DNA of 64,000 nucleotides, from positions 2,170,001-2,234,000 of the forward strand of contig NZ_AP025514.1 in the NCBI RefSeq assembly GCF_024347655.1, in the 5' to 3' direction. A program made the translations under genes and the position numbers. Positions 56,245 through 64,000 of this stretch are shown here, piece by piece; position 1 is the first letter of the stretch; every line of letters starts with the position of its first letter. This DNA comes from Vibrio toranzoniae (GTDB taxonomy: Bacteria > Pseudomonadota > Gammaproteobacteria > Enterobacterales > Vibrionaceae). Under the pieces are notes generated by a model, which worked only from the letters and a program-made list of their open reading frames with translations, ran no database searches and was not told the DNA's origin.

Positions 56245-57357
56245 CTAAAAATCAATTCTCGCTTCAGTCTGAGCATCAAAAAATACAGCTTTCGATAAGT
56301 CAAAATGCAGCGGTGCCATTTGTCCAACGGACACTTCAAATTCTGGCGATAAACGACACGCGACTTCTTGGTCGTTCACTTTAACCATCGCAATCGTATC
56401 TGGCCCTGTTGGCTCCAACACTTCTAATTGCAGATCTAGCTTTGTGGTTGCCGACACATCATCACCTTCTTGCTCAGTGATGTGTTCAGGGCGCAATCCA
56501 ATAACCAACTCCTTGCCATCTTGGTCACGCATACTCTGTGGCAATCGAATGTGGTGTTCTTGCTCCGCCGTGCCAGTTACTTTGATGATCGGATTCTGCT
56601 CATCATCCAAATCCACCATGGTCTTAATGAAGTTCATGGATGGTGAACCCATAAAGCCCGCCACGAACATGTTATTTGGCTTGGTGTAGATCTCTTGCGG
56701 CGTACCGAGTTGCTGCAGTTCACCATCTTTCATCACCGCGATGCGATCAGCCAACGTCATTGCCTCAATCTGATCATGAGTCACATAGACAATGGTGGTG
56801 TTGAGCTTTTGGTGCAGACGTTTAATCTGGTGACGCATCTCAACACGCAGCTTGGCATCCAAGTTAGAAAGCGGCTCATCGAACAGATAAAGCTTAGGAC
56901 GACGAGCCAAAGCACGGCCCATCGCGACACGTTGACGCTGGCCACCAGAAAGTTGCGACGGTTTGCGATCCAGCAACTGTTCAATTTGCAGCATTTCAGC
57001 GACTCGATTCACTTCTGCATCGATTTCATCTTGTGGCATCTTGCGAATCTTCAAACCGAAGGCGATATTGCCGCGCACCGTCATGTTTGGGTAAAGCGCG
57101 TACGACTGGAATACCATCGCAATATCGCGGTCTTTAGGTTCAACCTGCGCCACGTCTACACCATCAATTACAATCTCACCCGAGCTAATATTTTCTAGCC
57201 CAGCAATAGTGTTCATTAGGGTGGATTTTCCACACCCCGAAGGGCCGACAAGTATCAAAAATTCCCCCGAATCGATACTGATGTCGATGCCCTTTAACGT
57301 TTCGTTGTCCGCGTTGCGATAGGTTTTACGGATCTGTTTTAAATCTAATGTTGCCAT
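56245..57357 (-). CDS. Sugar ABC transporter ATP-binding protein (UgpC/MalK/GtsD type)
   Basis: A 370-residue ATPase. It has the Walker A VGPSGCGKSTLMN, the signature LSGGQRQRVAMGRAL, the Walker B LYLFDEPLSNLDAKL and the switch His in YVTHDQIEAMTLADR. The C-terminal third is the TOBE/regulatory domain (GSPSMNFIK, GLRPEHI) typical of carbohydrate importers of the MalK group. It powers the permease pair encoded just upstream. It is the last gene of the operon. Confidence 0.92.
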   Translation of the reverse strand: MATLDLKQIRKTYRNADNETLKGIDISIDSGEFLILVGPSGCGKSTLMNTIAGLENISSGEIVIDGVDVAQVEPKDRDIAMVFQSYALYPNMTVRGNIAFGLKIRKMPQDEIDAEVNRVAEMLQIEQLLDRKPSQLSGGQRQRVAMGRALARRPKLYLFDEPLSNLDAKLRVEMRHQIKRLHQKLNTTIVYVTHDQIEAMTLADRIAVMKDGELQQLGTPQEIYTKPNNMFVAGFMGSPSMNFIKTMVDLDDEQNPIIKVTGTAEQEHHIRLPQSMRDQDGKELVIGLRPEHITEQEGDDVSATTKLDLQLEVLEPTGPDTIAMVKVNDQEVACRLSPEFEVSVGQMAPLHFDLSKAVFFDAQTEARIDF

Positions 57358-57363
57358 GGGTAA

Positions 57364-58221
57364 TTATCCTTTTACTGATCCTGCCGTTAGGCCACGAACA
57401 AAATATTTTCCTGCGAAGACATACACCAACAACGTTGGCAGTGCGGCGATGATCGCGGCAGCCATGTCGACGTTATATTCTTTAACGCCAGTACTGGTGT
57501 TGACTAGGTTGTTTAATGCCACGGTGATCGGCTGTGTATCTGAGCCGGAATAGACCACTCCGAACAAAAAGTCATTCCAAATCGCGGTGAACTGCCAGAT
57601 CACCGTCACCATAATGATTGGTGTTGAGATCGGTAATAAGATCTTGAAGAAGATGGTAAAGAAGCCCGCACCATCCAGTTTTGCCGCTTTGATCAATTCA
57701 TCAGGAATCGAGATGTAGAAGTTACGGAAAAACAGCGTAGTAAATGCCATGCCATAGATAACGTGCACAATCACCAAGCCGATGGTTGTGTTCGCTAAGC
57801 CCATCTTGCCAAGCATGGTCGCCATTGGTAGCAACACAACTTGGAACGGAATAAAGCAACCAAACAACAGCAAACTAAAGAAAAGGTTTGAGCCTCTGAA
57901 TTGCCACTTAGTGACCACATAACCATTGAATGCACCGAGCAATGTTGAGATTGCGACCGCAGGTATCACCATTTGAAATGAGTTCCAAAAGTAGCCTTTG
58001 ATGCCTTCACACTTAACGCCCGTACACGCGGTGTCCCACGCTTTATACCAAGCATCAAACACCCACTCTTTCGGTAAGCTCATCAGGTTTCCCGCCTTAA
58101 TGTCTGGCAGCGTTTTGAATGAGGTCAGTACCATTACAAACAGTGGCATTAGGTAAACCAAGCAGAAGAAAAGCAGTGCTGAATAGATAAACATTCGAGC
58201 AAAGTTGATGTTGTTCATCAT
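57364..58221 (-). CDS. Sugar ABC transporter permease (GtsC/MalG type)
   Basis: A 285-residue membrane protein with six hydrophobic helices. The EAA loop that contacts the ATPase is ELIKAAKLDGAGFFTIFFKI followed by LLPISTP. It pairs with the second permease (58218-59156), whose stop codon it overlaps by 4 bp, and is 6 bp from the ATPase gene. The C-terminal helix ends in KYFVRGLTAGSVKG, as in MalG-type proteins. Confidence 0.92.
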   Translation of the reverse strand: MMNNINFARMFIYSALLFFCLVYLMPLFVMVLTSFKTLPDIKAGNLMSLPKEWVFDAWYKAWDTACTGVKCEGIKGYFWNSFQMVIPAVAISTLLGAFNGYVVTKWQFRGSNLFFSLLLFGCFIPFQVVLLPMATMLGKMGLANTTIGLVIVHVIYGMAFTTLFFRNFYISIPDELIKAAKLDGAGFFTIFFKILLPISTPIIMVTVIWQFTAIWNDFLFGVVYSGSDTQPITVALNNLVNTSTGVKEYNVDMAAAIIAALPTLLVYVFAGKYFVRGLTAGSVKG

Positions 58222-59156
58222 GACTTTTTCTCCCTAAGTTCAGAGTAAAGATAAGGCACGAGAATCGCTAAAATACCCGCAAGCATCATCATGGCACTGG
58301 CCGCACCAAGGCCAATTTGTCCACGTGTGAATGAGTGTGCGTACATGAATAGCGCAGGAAGATCCGATGAATAACCTGGGCCACCCGCAGTCATTGCGGT
58401 CACAAGATCGAAGCTCTTAATCGCAATGTGTGAGGTGATGATCACCGCACTGAAAACCACAGGACGCAAGCAAGGCAGAATGATTTTGAAATAAATAGTG
58501 GGTAAGCTTGCCCCATCAATTTGAGCGGCTTTAATGATTGAAGAATCAATGCCACGAAGGCCGGCCAAGAACATTGCCATCACGAAGCCAGAAGACTGCC
58601 AAAGCGCCGCAATAACTAAGGTGTAGACCGACATTTCAGAGTCGACTAACCAATCGAATTTGAAGTCAGTAAAGCCCCAATCTTGCATCAGTTTTTCGAT
58701 ACCCAGCCCCGGATTGAGAATCCATTTCCAAGCGGTACCCGTCACGATGAATGACAAGGCCATTGGGTATAAATAGATGGTACGAATCGCGCCTTCTTGG
58801 CGGATGTTCTGGTCAAGCAATACCGCCAAACCCACACCTAACAAGATAGCAATTGCCATAAATAGAAAACCAAACACACCAAGGTTGGTGATTGAGGTTA
58901 TCCAGCGATCGTTATCCATCAGCTTTTCATATTGGGTTAAACCAACAAAGTTAAAGCTCGGCAGAAATCGAGAGTTGGTGAACGACAACGCGGCCGTCCA
59001 AAAAATGTAACCATAGATACAAACCACGGTCACTAACGCGGTGGGCGCCAATACAATTTTAGGTAACCAATGTTGCAACCTGTCAACAAAACTCGGTTTG
59101 GGCGCAGGCTGGCTCCTTGTGGGTTTTGGAGTCGACTCAGTCAAAACATGCTCCAT
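58218..59156 (-). CDS. Sugar ABC transporter permease (GtsB/MalF type)
   Basis: A 312-residue membrane protein with six to seven hydrophobic helices after a Pro-rich cytoplasmic N-terminus (STPKPTRSQPAPKPS). The EAA loop is SSIIKAAQIDGASLPTIYFK. The sequence fits the glucose/mannose permease GtsB of pseudomonads. It lies after the binding protein gene with a 145-bp gap that has two hairpins. Confidence 0.92.
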   Translation of the reverse strand: MEHVLTESTPKPTRSQPAPKPSFVDRLQHWLPKIVLAPTALVTVVCIYGYIFWTAALSFTNSRFLPSFNFVGLTQYEKLMDNDRWITSITNLGVFGFLFMAIAILLGVGLAVLLDQNIRQEGAIRTIYLYPMALSFIVTGTAWKWILNPGLGIEKLMQDWGFTDFKFDWLVDSEMSVYTLVIAALWQSSGFVMAMFLAGLRGIDSSIIKAAQIDGASLPTIYFKIILPCLRPVVFSAVIITSHIAIKSFDLVTAMTAGGPGYSSDLPALFMYAHSFTRGQIGLGAASAMMMLAGILAILVPYLYSELREKKS

Positions 59157-59244
59157 AACTTATCCTTGTTGCACAATCGAGCCGATGGCTTACCTCTCGG
59201 CACCACATCAGCATCACGCATATTAGAATTGGGAATGAAGAGCA

Positions 59245-59298
59245 GATAGGCTCCCTACGAGCCTACCCACCCTGGGGGTTTGGTGTTAAACCAAGTGA
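59245..59298 (-). other. Hairpins between binding protein and permease genes
   Basis: TAGGCT (59247-59252) / AGCCTA (59260-59265) and TTGGT / ACCAA (about 59280-59295) form two stems just downstream of the binding protein stop. They lack T runs. They probably stabilise the binding-protein part of the message so that it exceeds the permeases. Confidence 0.5.
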
Positions 59299-59300
59299 GA

Positions 59301-60548
59301 TTAGATAGCCGCTTTCACTGCTTTCGCTAACTTAGCTGCCGCTTGTTTCGGATCGGCATCTTTCTCATTGAAGAAGTTGGTCACTACGTCATAGATAGCG
59401 CCTTGAGCGTAGCTTGTCGTCGCTAGGCCGTGAGCCATACTCGGAACTAGATCGCCCGACTCGGCACTCGCTTTGAAGGTTACCATTGAATCCAACGCAC
59501 ATTGGTCAAACTTAGACATGTCCATATCGAGACGTACAGGGATAGAACCTTTGTTCAGGTTGAAGACTTCTTGGAAATCTTTGGTAAGAATGGTTTTCGC
59601 TAGATCTTGCTGCGCTTTTTGGTTCTCTTTGTTGCTCAACTCAAAGAATGCAAAGCTATCGATGTTGAAGGTAAATTGGCCTTCAGTACCCGGAGCTGGT
59701 GCACAGATGTAGTCTTTACCCGGCACTTTGCCAGCTGCAGTAAACTCACCTTTCGCCCAGTCACCCATGATTTGCATCGCGGCTTCGCCATTGATAACCA
59801 TTGAGGTTGCGACGTTCCAATCACGACCTGGCGAGTTACTGTCGATGTAGTCACGCATCTTTTTAAACTTGGTGAACACTTCCACCATTTTATCGCCAGA
59901 TAAAACGTCCATATCAAGATCAACGAACGCTTTGTTGTAGTCTTCACTGCCCAGTACATCAAGTGCTACCGCTTCGAAGACTGTCGCGTCTTGCCAAGGT
60001 TGGCCACCGTGAGCCAGAGGAATAAAGCCAGCCGCTTTGATCTTGTCTGCCGCCACGAAGAATTCGTCTAATGTGGTTGGAACCGTCACACCTGATTTTT
60101 CTAATACAACAGGGTTAGCCCAAAGCCAGTTAACACGGTGAACGTTAACAGGAACCGCTACATATTCGCCGTCCCACTTCATCACTTTAGTGACAACTTC
60201 TGGCAGTAGTTCATCCCACTGCTCTTGTTTTGCTGTTGCATCGAGAGACGTTAGAAAACCTAAACCACCCCACTCTTGAATATCATGACCTTTGATCTGC
60301 GCAGCAGACGGTGGGTTGCCTGATACTGCTCGCGTTTTCAAAACGGTCATCGCACTTTCACCGCCGCCACCAGCCACTGCAAAGTCTTTCCATGTATGGC
60401 CTTGTTCTTCAATCATCTCTTTCAGTACCGCAGCGGATTTTGCTTCGCCACCGGCAGTCCACCAGTGAAGCACTTCCACTTCACCAGCTTGAGAAAATGT
60501 TGAGGCAGCAAGAAGAGATAGAGTAAGTAGGGTTTTATTGATTTTCAT
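59301..60548 (-). CDS. Periplasmic sugar-binding protein (glucose/mannose GtsA type)
   Basis: A 415-residue extracellular solute-binding protein with a signal peptide ([21 protein letters not shown]). It begins [20 protein letters not shown], which is characteristic of the glucose-binding proteins of the GtsA type, and contains [18 protein letters not shown] and [12 protein letters not shown]. The sugar is therefore likely glucose or mannose, but specificity can change with few residues. A ribosome binding site (GGAAGA) precedes the ATG. It lies 111 bp downstream of the sensor kinase gene and directly after the palindrome at 60639-60660. Confidence 0.88.
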   Translation of the reverse strand: MKINKTLLTLSLLAASTFSQAGEVEVLHWWTAGGEAKSAAVLKEMIEEQGHTWKDFAVAGGGGESAMTVLKTRAVSGNPPSAAQIKGHDIQEWGGLGFLTSLDATAKQEQWDELLPEVVTKVMKWDGEYVAVPVNVHRVNWLWANPVVLEKSGVTVPTTLDEFFVAADKIKAAGFIPLAHGGQPWQDATVFEAVALDVLGSEDYNKAFVDLDMDVLSGDKMVEVFTKFKKMRDYIDSNSPGRDWNVATSMVINGEAAMQIMGDWAKGEFTAAGKVPGKDYICAPAPGTEGQFTFNIDSFAFFELSNKENQKAQQDLAKTILTKDFQEVFNLNKGSIPVRLDMDMSKFDQCALDSMVTFKASAESGDLVPSMAHGLATTSYAQGAIYDVVTNFFNEKDADPKQAAAKLAKAVKAAI

Positions 60549-60638
60549 TATTATCTTCCATGTTTAGCGGACTCGACGTCCGGTTCAATAAAGAGTCTAC
60601 TTATTTTGATTTTTAGGATTGAAACAAAAGGTAAGCCC

Positions 60639-60660
60639 AATGTAACACAATTGTTACATT
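60639..60660. promoter_or_regulatory. Perfect 9-4-9 palindrome before the binding protein gene
   Basis: AATGTAACA (60639-60647) and TGTTACATT (60652-60660) are perfect inverted arms around CAAT. The site reaches into the kinase stop codon (60659-60661) and lies about 90 bp upstream of the binding-protein ATG. It looks like a dimer operator, perhaps for the response regulator of this locus. Confidence 0.7.
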
Positions 60661-62104
60661 ACACTTCTAGGCCTCTAGGGATATAGACTTTGGCCTCTAA
60701 GCCGCCTTGAGGGGAGTTACGAATAATGAGATCTCCGCCATGTCCGTGCAGGATATTTCGGCAGATCCCAAGCCCTAAACCGTGTCCTTGGTCGTCGGTG
60801 GCGAGCCTGAAGTAAGGTTCAAACACCAACTCTAACTTGTCTTCAGGAATACCTTTGCCGTGGTCTTGAATCGTCACGATAACCCACACCGAATCACTGT
60901 TAATATCGACCTCACCTGATGTTCCATATTTCACAGCGTTGTCGATAAGATTGGTGAGCACACGTTTAATTGCTAGTGGTTTGGCGACTAACGGTTCAAC
61001 CACTATGGGTTCAAACTCAACCAAGGTTTGATGTTGGTTGTGCAGTTCAATCACAGAAAGCATCATCTCGTTGAGATCGATAATGGCGTTGTTTTCGTGA
61101 AGGTCAGTATCTCTTACCGCTTGTAATGCGCCCTTGACCATCATCTCAAGCTCATCCAAATCCTTATTGAACTTGTCTTTCTTAACCTCACTTTCCAATA
61201 GCTCGGCTCGAAGCCTTAAGCGGGTGATTGGAGTCTTTAAGTCATGAGAGATAGCAGAGAAAAGGTGTTCTCGGTCGGCAACATAACGACGAATACGCTG
61301 CTGCATGCGATTAAACGCCCGAGTCGCCGTGACCAGTTCAGTCGCTCCTTCTTCGTTAAGTGGAGGCTGCTGGATATCCATGCTCATTTCGTTGGCTGCC
61401 CTTGCAAGTTTCTTAAGCGGACGTACTTGGCGGCGAATCATTAAGTAGGTCAACACCAGTAGAATCAGCGTTGAAGAGAGCAAGAAAATCACCTGTTCAC
61501 GACCAAGAATAGTGTCATCAAGTTTTACGTAAGGTGCTGGCAACAGTGCGGCAATATAGACCCATTCATGACTAGCTAGCTCAATTTGCACAACCAATAT
61601 TGGCGGATTGAGAGGCTCTAAGGTTAATGTGTGATGCGCCCATGATCGAGGGAGATCGCTCAAGTAGATGTCATTTTTAAGTAATCGAAGGTGCTCTGGG
61701 CGAGAGAAGTCGACGCGCACCGATTCCACCTTATTGAGCTTGCTACTCAACACACTTTCTATGGCTTCTATCGAGGCAGCTTTTAGGCGGGTATCAGGTA
61801 TCGGCTCAACAATCAGCGCCTCTTTATTGAAAGAGACGAAGAAACGCGTACCGCCCATATTGCGGATCTGATCCAACACGATATGACGATATTTGACGGG
61901 CAAAGACTGGAAGAAAGTCACTGTTGAAGCAAACATGTTCGCCATGCTCGATGAGGCTGAACGAATCCCTTCAAGTTCCTTATGTTTAGATTCGCTATAC
62001 CAAATAGAGGTTGCGATACCCTGAGCAATCACCACCGCCAACAAGGTCAGTAACAAGGTTCTGGCAACCAAGGAGTTTGGCTTTAAACTTTTCAACCACT
62101 TCAT
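60659..62104 (-). CDS. Sensor histidine kinase of the sugar ABC locus (GtrS-like)
   Basis: A 481-residue membrane kinase. Two membrane helices (about 15-34 and 204-223) bracket a periplasmic domain of about 170 residues. A HAMP linker follows (RRQVRPLKKLARAANEMS). H287 (FSAISHDLKTPITRLRLRAE) accepts phosphate, and the ATPase domain shows NLIDNAVKYG, DHGKGIPE and GHGLGLGICRNI. It lies between its response regulator and the transporter genes, as GtrS does with gltR and gts in Pseudomonas. The ligand is not known. Confidence 0.88.
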   Translation of the reverse strand: MKWLKSLKPNSLVARTLLLTLLAVVIAQGIATSIWYSESKHKELEGIRSASSSMANMFASTVTFFQSLPVKYRHIVLDQIRNMGGTRFFVSFNKEALIVEPIPDTRLKAASIEAIESVLSSKLNKVESVRVDFSRPEHLRLLKNDIYLSDLPRSWAHHTLTLEPLNPPILVVQIELASHEWVYIAALLPAPYVKLDDTILGREQVIFLLSSTLILLVLTYLMIRRQVRPLKKLARAANEMSMDIQQPPLNEEGATELVTATRAFNRMQQRIRRYVADREHLFSAISHDLKTPITRLRLRAELLESEVKKDKFNKDLDELEMMVKGALQAVRDTDLHENNAIIDLNEMMLSVIELHNQHQTLVEFEPIVVEPLVAKPLAIKRVLTNLIDNAVKYGTSGEVDINSDSVWVIVTIQDHGKGIPEDKLELVFEPYFRLATDDQGHGLGLGICRNILHGHGGDLIIRNSPQGGLEAKVYIPRGLEV

Positions 62105-62117
62105 ACGGACTTCTTAC

Positions 62118-62846
62118 TCAGTGCTCATAATGCACAGGCACAGCCAGAATGTAGCCGTTGCCGCGCATGGTTTTGATGTAGTGAGGATATTTACCACTGT
62201 CGCCCAACCGGCTTCTCAAGCGGCTAAGCTGCACATCAATGCCACGTTCAAAAGGCAGCGCTTCACGGCCTCTAGTGGCGAAAGAGATGGTATCTCGGTC
62301 TAATACTTCATTAGGGCGAGTAAGGAACAACATTAACAATGAGAAATCACTGCCCGATAAGTCCATCTCTTCTGAGCTTTCATTGTGAGAAATTCGATGC
62401 GCTAACGTATCGAGCGTCCAGTCACCAAAAATGATCTGCTTTGGCAATGCATCATTAGGCTTGTCATCAACGACTTGAACGCGGCGTAACAGAGCTTTGA
62501 TACGCGCCATTAACTGGCGAGGGCTAAACGGCTTAGCGATGTAGTCATCTGCACCAATTTCTAAGCCAATAATCTGGTCGGTTTCATCCGATACCGCAGT
62601 CAGCATGATGATAGGCACATTCGATTGTTTGCGGACGCGCTGACACAAGGTAAAACCGTCGTCACCGGGCAGCATCACATCAAGAAGAATCAGGTCTGGG
62701 TAACCTTGGCTTTGCAGGTGAGTTTCGAGTTCAACACCATCTCCGACCGAAGAGACATCGAAACCCGATTTTGTGAGGTACTCTTCCAGCAGCTCGCGGA
62801 TTTCTTGATCATCATCCACCACGAGAATTCGAGTATTTGTTGGCAT
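62118..62846 (-). CDS. OmpR-family response regulator of the sugar ABC locus (GltR-like)
   Basis: A 242-residue regulator. The receiver domain has the acidic pair at 11-13 (VVDDDQEI), phospho-acceptor D56 (LILLDVMLPGDDG) and K105 (IAKPFSPRQL). The winged-helix DNA-binding domain (about 135-238) ends in DVQLSRLRSRLGD and IKTMRGNGYIL. It lies 13 bp upstream of the kinase gene. It probably controls the transporter genes; the palindrome at 60639-60660 is a candidate target. Confidence 0.9.
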   Translation of the reverse strand: MPTNTRILVVDDDQEIRELLEEYLTKSGFDVSSVGDGVELETHLQSQGYPDLILLDVMLPGDDGFTLCQRVRKQSNVPIIMLTAVSDETDQIIGLEIGADDYIAKPFSPRQLMARIKALLRRVQVVDDKPNDALPKQIIFGDWTLDTLAHRISHNESSEEMDLSGSDFSLLMLFLTRPNEVLDRDTISFATRGREALPFERGIDVQLSRLRSRLGDSGKYPHYIKTMRGNGYILAVPVHYEH

Positions 62847-62997
62847 CGCCCAAACCTATTAAATTTACAACTTATTCACATAGTGTATAGACAGGTTGAG
62901 CATTTGATTATTGATATGTTTGTAAAATTAGAAGAACAAACAGACAGAGATCACAACTAAGTGACCTCCATCCACTCGTTTGATTAAGCGAATCGAT

Positions 62998-64000
62998 TTA
63001 CGACGAGCAGCTGATCTCCATCGCTTTACCCCACTCTGGTGGTAACGCGGCAAGATGTTCGTAATCAGGATGTTCCGCATAAGGATCGGACAACACCACC
63101 ATTAATGCGTCAATATCACTGCTATCACCACGCTCAGCTTTATCGATCGCCAGCTGAGCAAGGTAATTTCTGAGGATGTATTTAGGGTTTACCTGCCTCA
63201 TCTTTTCACAGCGCTCGGCTACTGAGCTCTCTTCGAGTTCACAGCGTTGCAAATAGTTATCCAGCCATAGCTTCGCAGCATCACGATCGATTACCAAATC
63301 AATCACTTCCTGCGCAGGCAAAGTATCTAGGTTCGACAGCGTTCTAAAGAACCTTGGGTAATCGACTTTGCTTTGCGACATCAATTCGAACATAGATTCA
63401 AACAAGCGGCTGTCGCCCTCGTGTTTTGCAAGCAGCCCTAACTTACGACGCATCGACTGACTGAAATAACCGTTCATTTGTGGCTCGTATTGTTCTAACG
63501 CTGCCTCTAAATCAGCTTTCTCCACCAGCGGCGACAGAGAGTGAGCCAGAGCTGACAGATTCCATAATCCAATTCTAGGTTGTTGATTAAAGGCATAACG
63601 ACCTTGATAGTCGGAGTGATTACAGATCAACCTCGGGTCATACTCATCTAGGAAAGCGAACGGACCGTAGTCAAACGTCTGTCCAATAATCGACATGTTA
63701 TCGGTATTCATGACTCCGTGAGCAAAACCATTCGCTTGCCACAGCGCGACCATTTCCGCAGTGCGATCAACAATCTGATTAAACATAGCAGCGTAGGGCT
63801 TGTCTTCATCAAGGCATTCAGGGAAGTGCCACTCGATGACTTTATCAGCCAACAATTTATGCTCGGCCAACTGATTGGTATAAAACAGATGTTCAAAGTG
63901 ACCGAAACGAATGTGTGATTCAGCAGCACGCACCAACAATGCGCCCCACTCTTGCTTCTCTCGATAAACAGGCGTGTCACTGGTCATCATCGCCAACGCA
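62998..64000 (-). CDS. selO: Protein adenylyltransferase SelO (YdiU), C-terminal part
   Basis: The last 334 or so codons of a protein that is normally about 480-490 residues; the N-terminus lies beyond the right edge. SelO is a pseudokinase that transfers AMP to proteins, acting in redox stress. The catalytic loop [13 protein letters not shown] and the metal motif [15 protein letters not shown] are present. The C-terminus ends SCSS, a Cys at the place where eukaryotic SelO has selenocysteine. The frame stays open to the edge, so the TTG/ATG codons near 63990 are internal. Confidence 0.94.
   Translation of the reverse strand, partial: ALAMMTSDTPVYREKQEWGALLVRAAESHIRFGHFEHLFYTNQLAEHKLLADKVIEWHFPECLDEDKPYAAMFNQIVDRTAEMVALWQANGFAHGVMNTDNMSIIGQTFDYGPFAFLDEYDPRLICNHSDYQGRYAFNQQPRIGLWNLSALAHSLSPLVEKADLEAALEQYEPQMNGYFSQSMRRKLGLLAKHEGDSRLFESMFELMSQSKVDYPRFFRTLSNLDTLPAQEVIDLVIDRDAAKLWLDNYLQRCELEESSVAERCEKMRQVNPKYILRNYLAQLAIDKAERGDSSDIDALMVVLSDPYAEHPDYEHLAALPPEWGKAMEISCSS

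Overview
The window looks like chromosome of a marine Vibrio, probably of the Splendidus/Harveyi type. The gene orders trig factor-clpP-clpX-lon-hupB-ppiD and menF-menD-menH-menB-menC-menE, the tandem tRNA-Tyr genes, the rhombosortase and the omega-3 PUFA synthase genes all fit, and the proteins read as gammaproteobacterial. No rRNA, insertion sequence, prophage or CRISPR array is visible. Almost every gene is intact; the last one (selO) runs off the right edge and the first tRNA off the left edge.

Layout. 1-316: end of a tRNA-Tyr array with its terminator, then a stretch without a clear gene. 845-5460: a Tim44-like envelope protein, a TetR regulator with an MFS-acyltransferase fusion, and a YeiH-type membrane protein. 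5624-5788: a small membrane protein. 5940-13367: the complete menaquinone branch from isochorismate (menFDHBCE). 13648-18519: alaA, a 5'-deoxynucleotidase, a dGTPase, a DTW-domain tRNA modification enzyme, rhombosortase and a ComEA-like protein. 18728-27157: the protein quality-control block (ppiD, hupB, lon, clpX, clpP, tig); I find sigma-32 type promoters before lon and far upstream of tig. 27797-34593: a C4-dicarboxylate TRAP system (dctPQM) with its sensor and NtrC-type regulator (dctBD) and a clear sigma-54 promoter before dctP.

34866-54483 holds the most distinctive cluster: a hotdog thioesterase, a divergent phosphopantetheinyl transferase (pfaE) and the operon pfaA-pfaB-pfaC-pfaD for anaerobic polyketide-type synthesis of a long-chain polyunsaturated fatty acid (likely EPA). 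PfaA carries five acyl carrier domains in tandem that PfaE would activate. No pfaR is present next to it. Instead, the intergenic region contains a near-perfect FadR-type operator and a CRP-like site, which suggests that PUFA synthesis is tied to acyl-CoA status and carbon supply. This is the most interesting observation in the window.

54607-62846: an HflX-like GTPase paralogue with an acidic insertion, then a glucose-type ABC importer (gts-like) transcribed behind its own response regulator and sensor kinase, resembling the GltR/GtrS-gts arrangement of pseudomonads. A perfect 9-4-9 palindrome lies at the kinase/binding-protein junction. 62998-64000: the C-terminal part of the SelO pseudokinase AMPylase.
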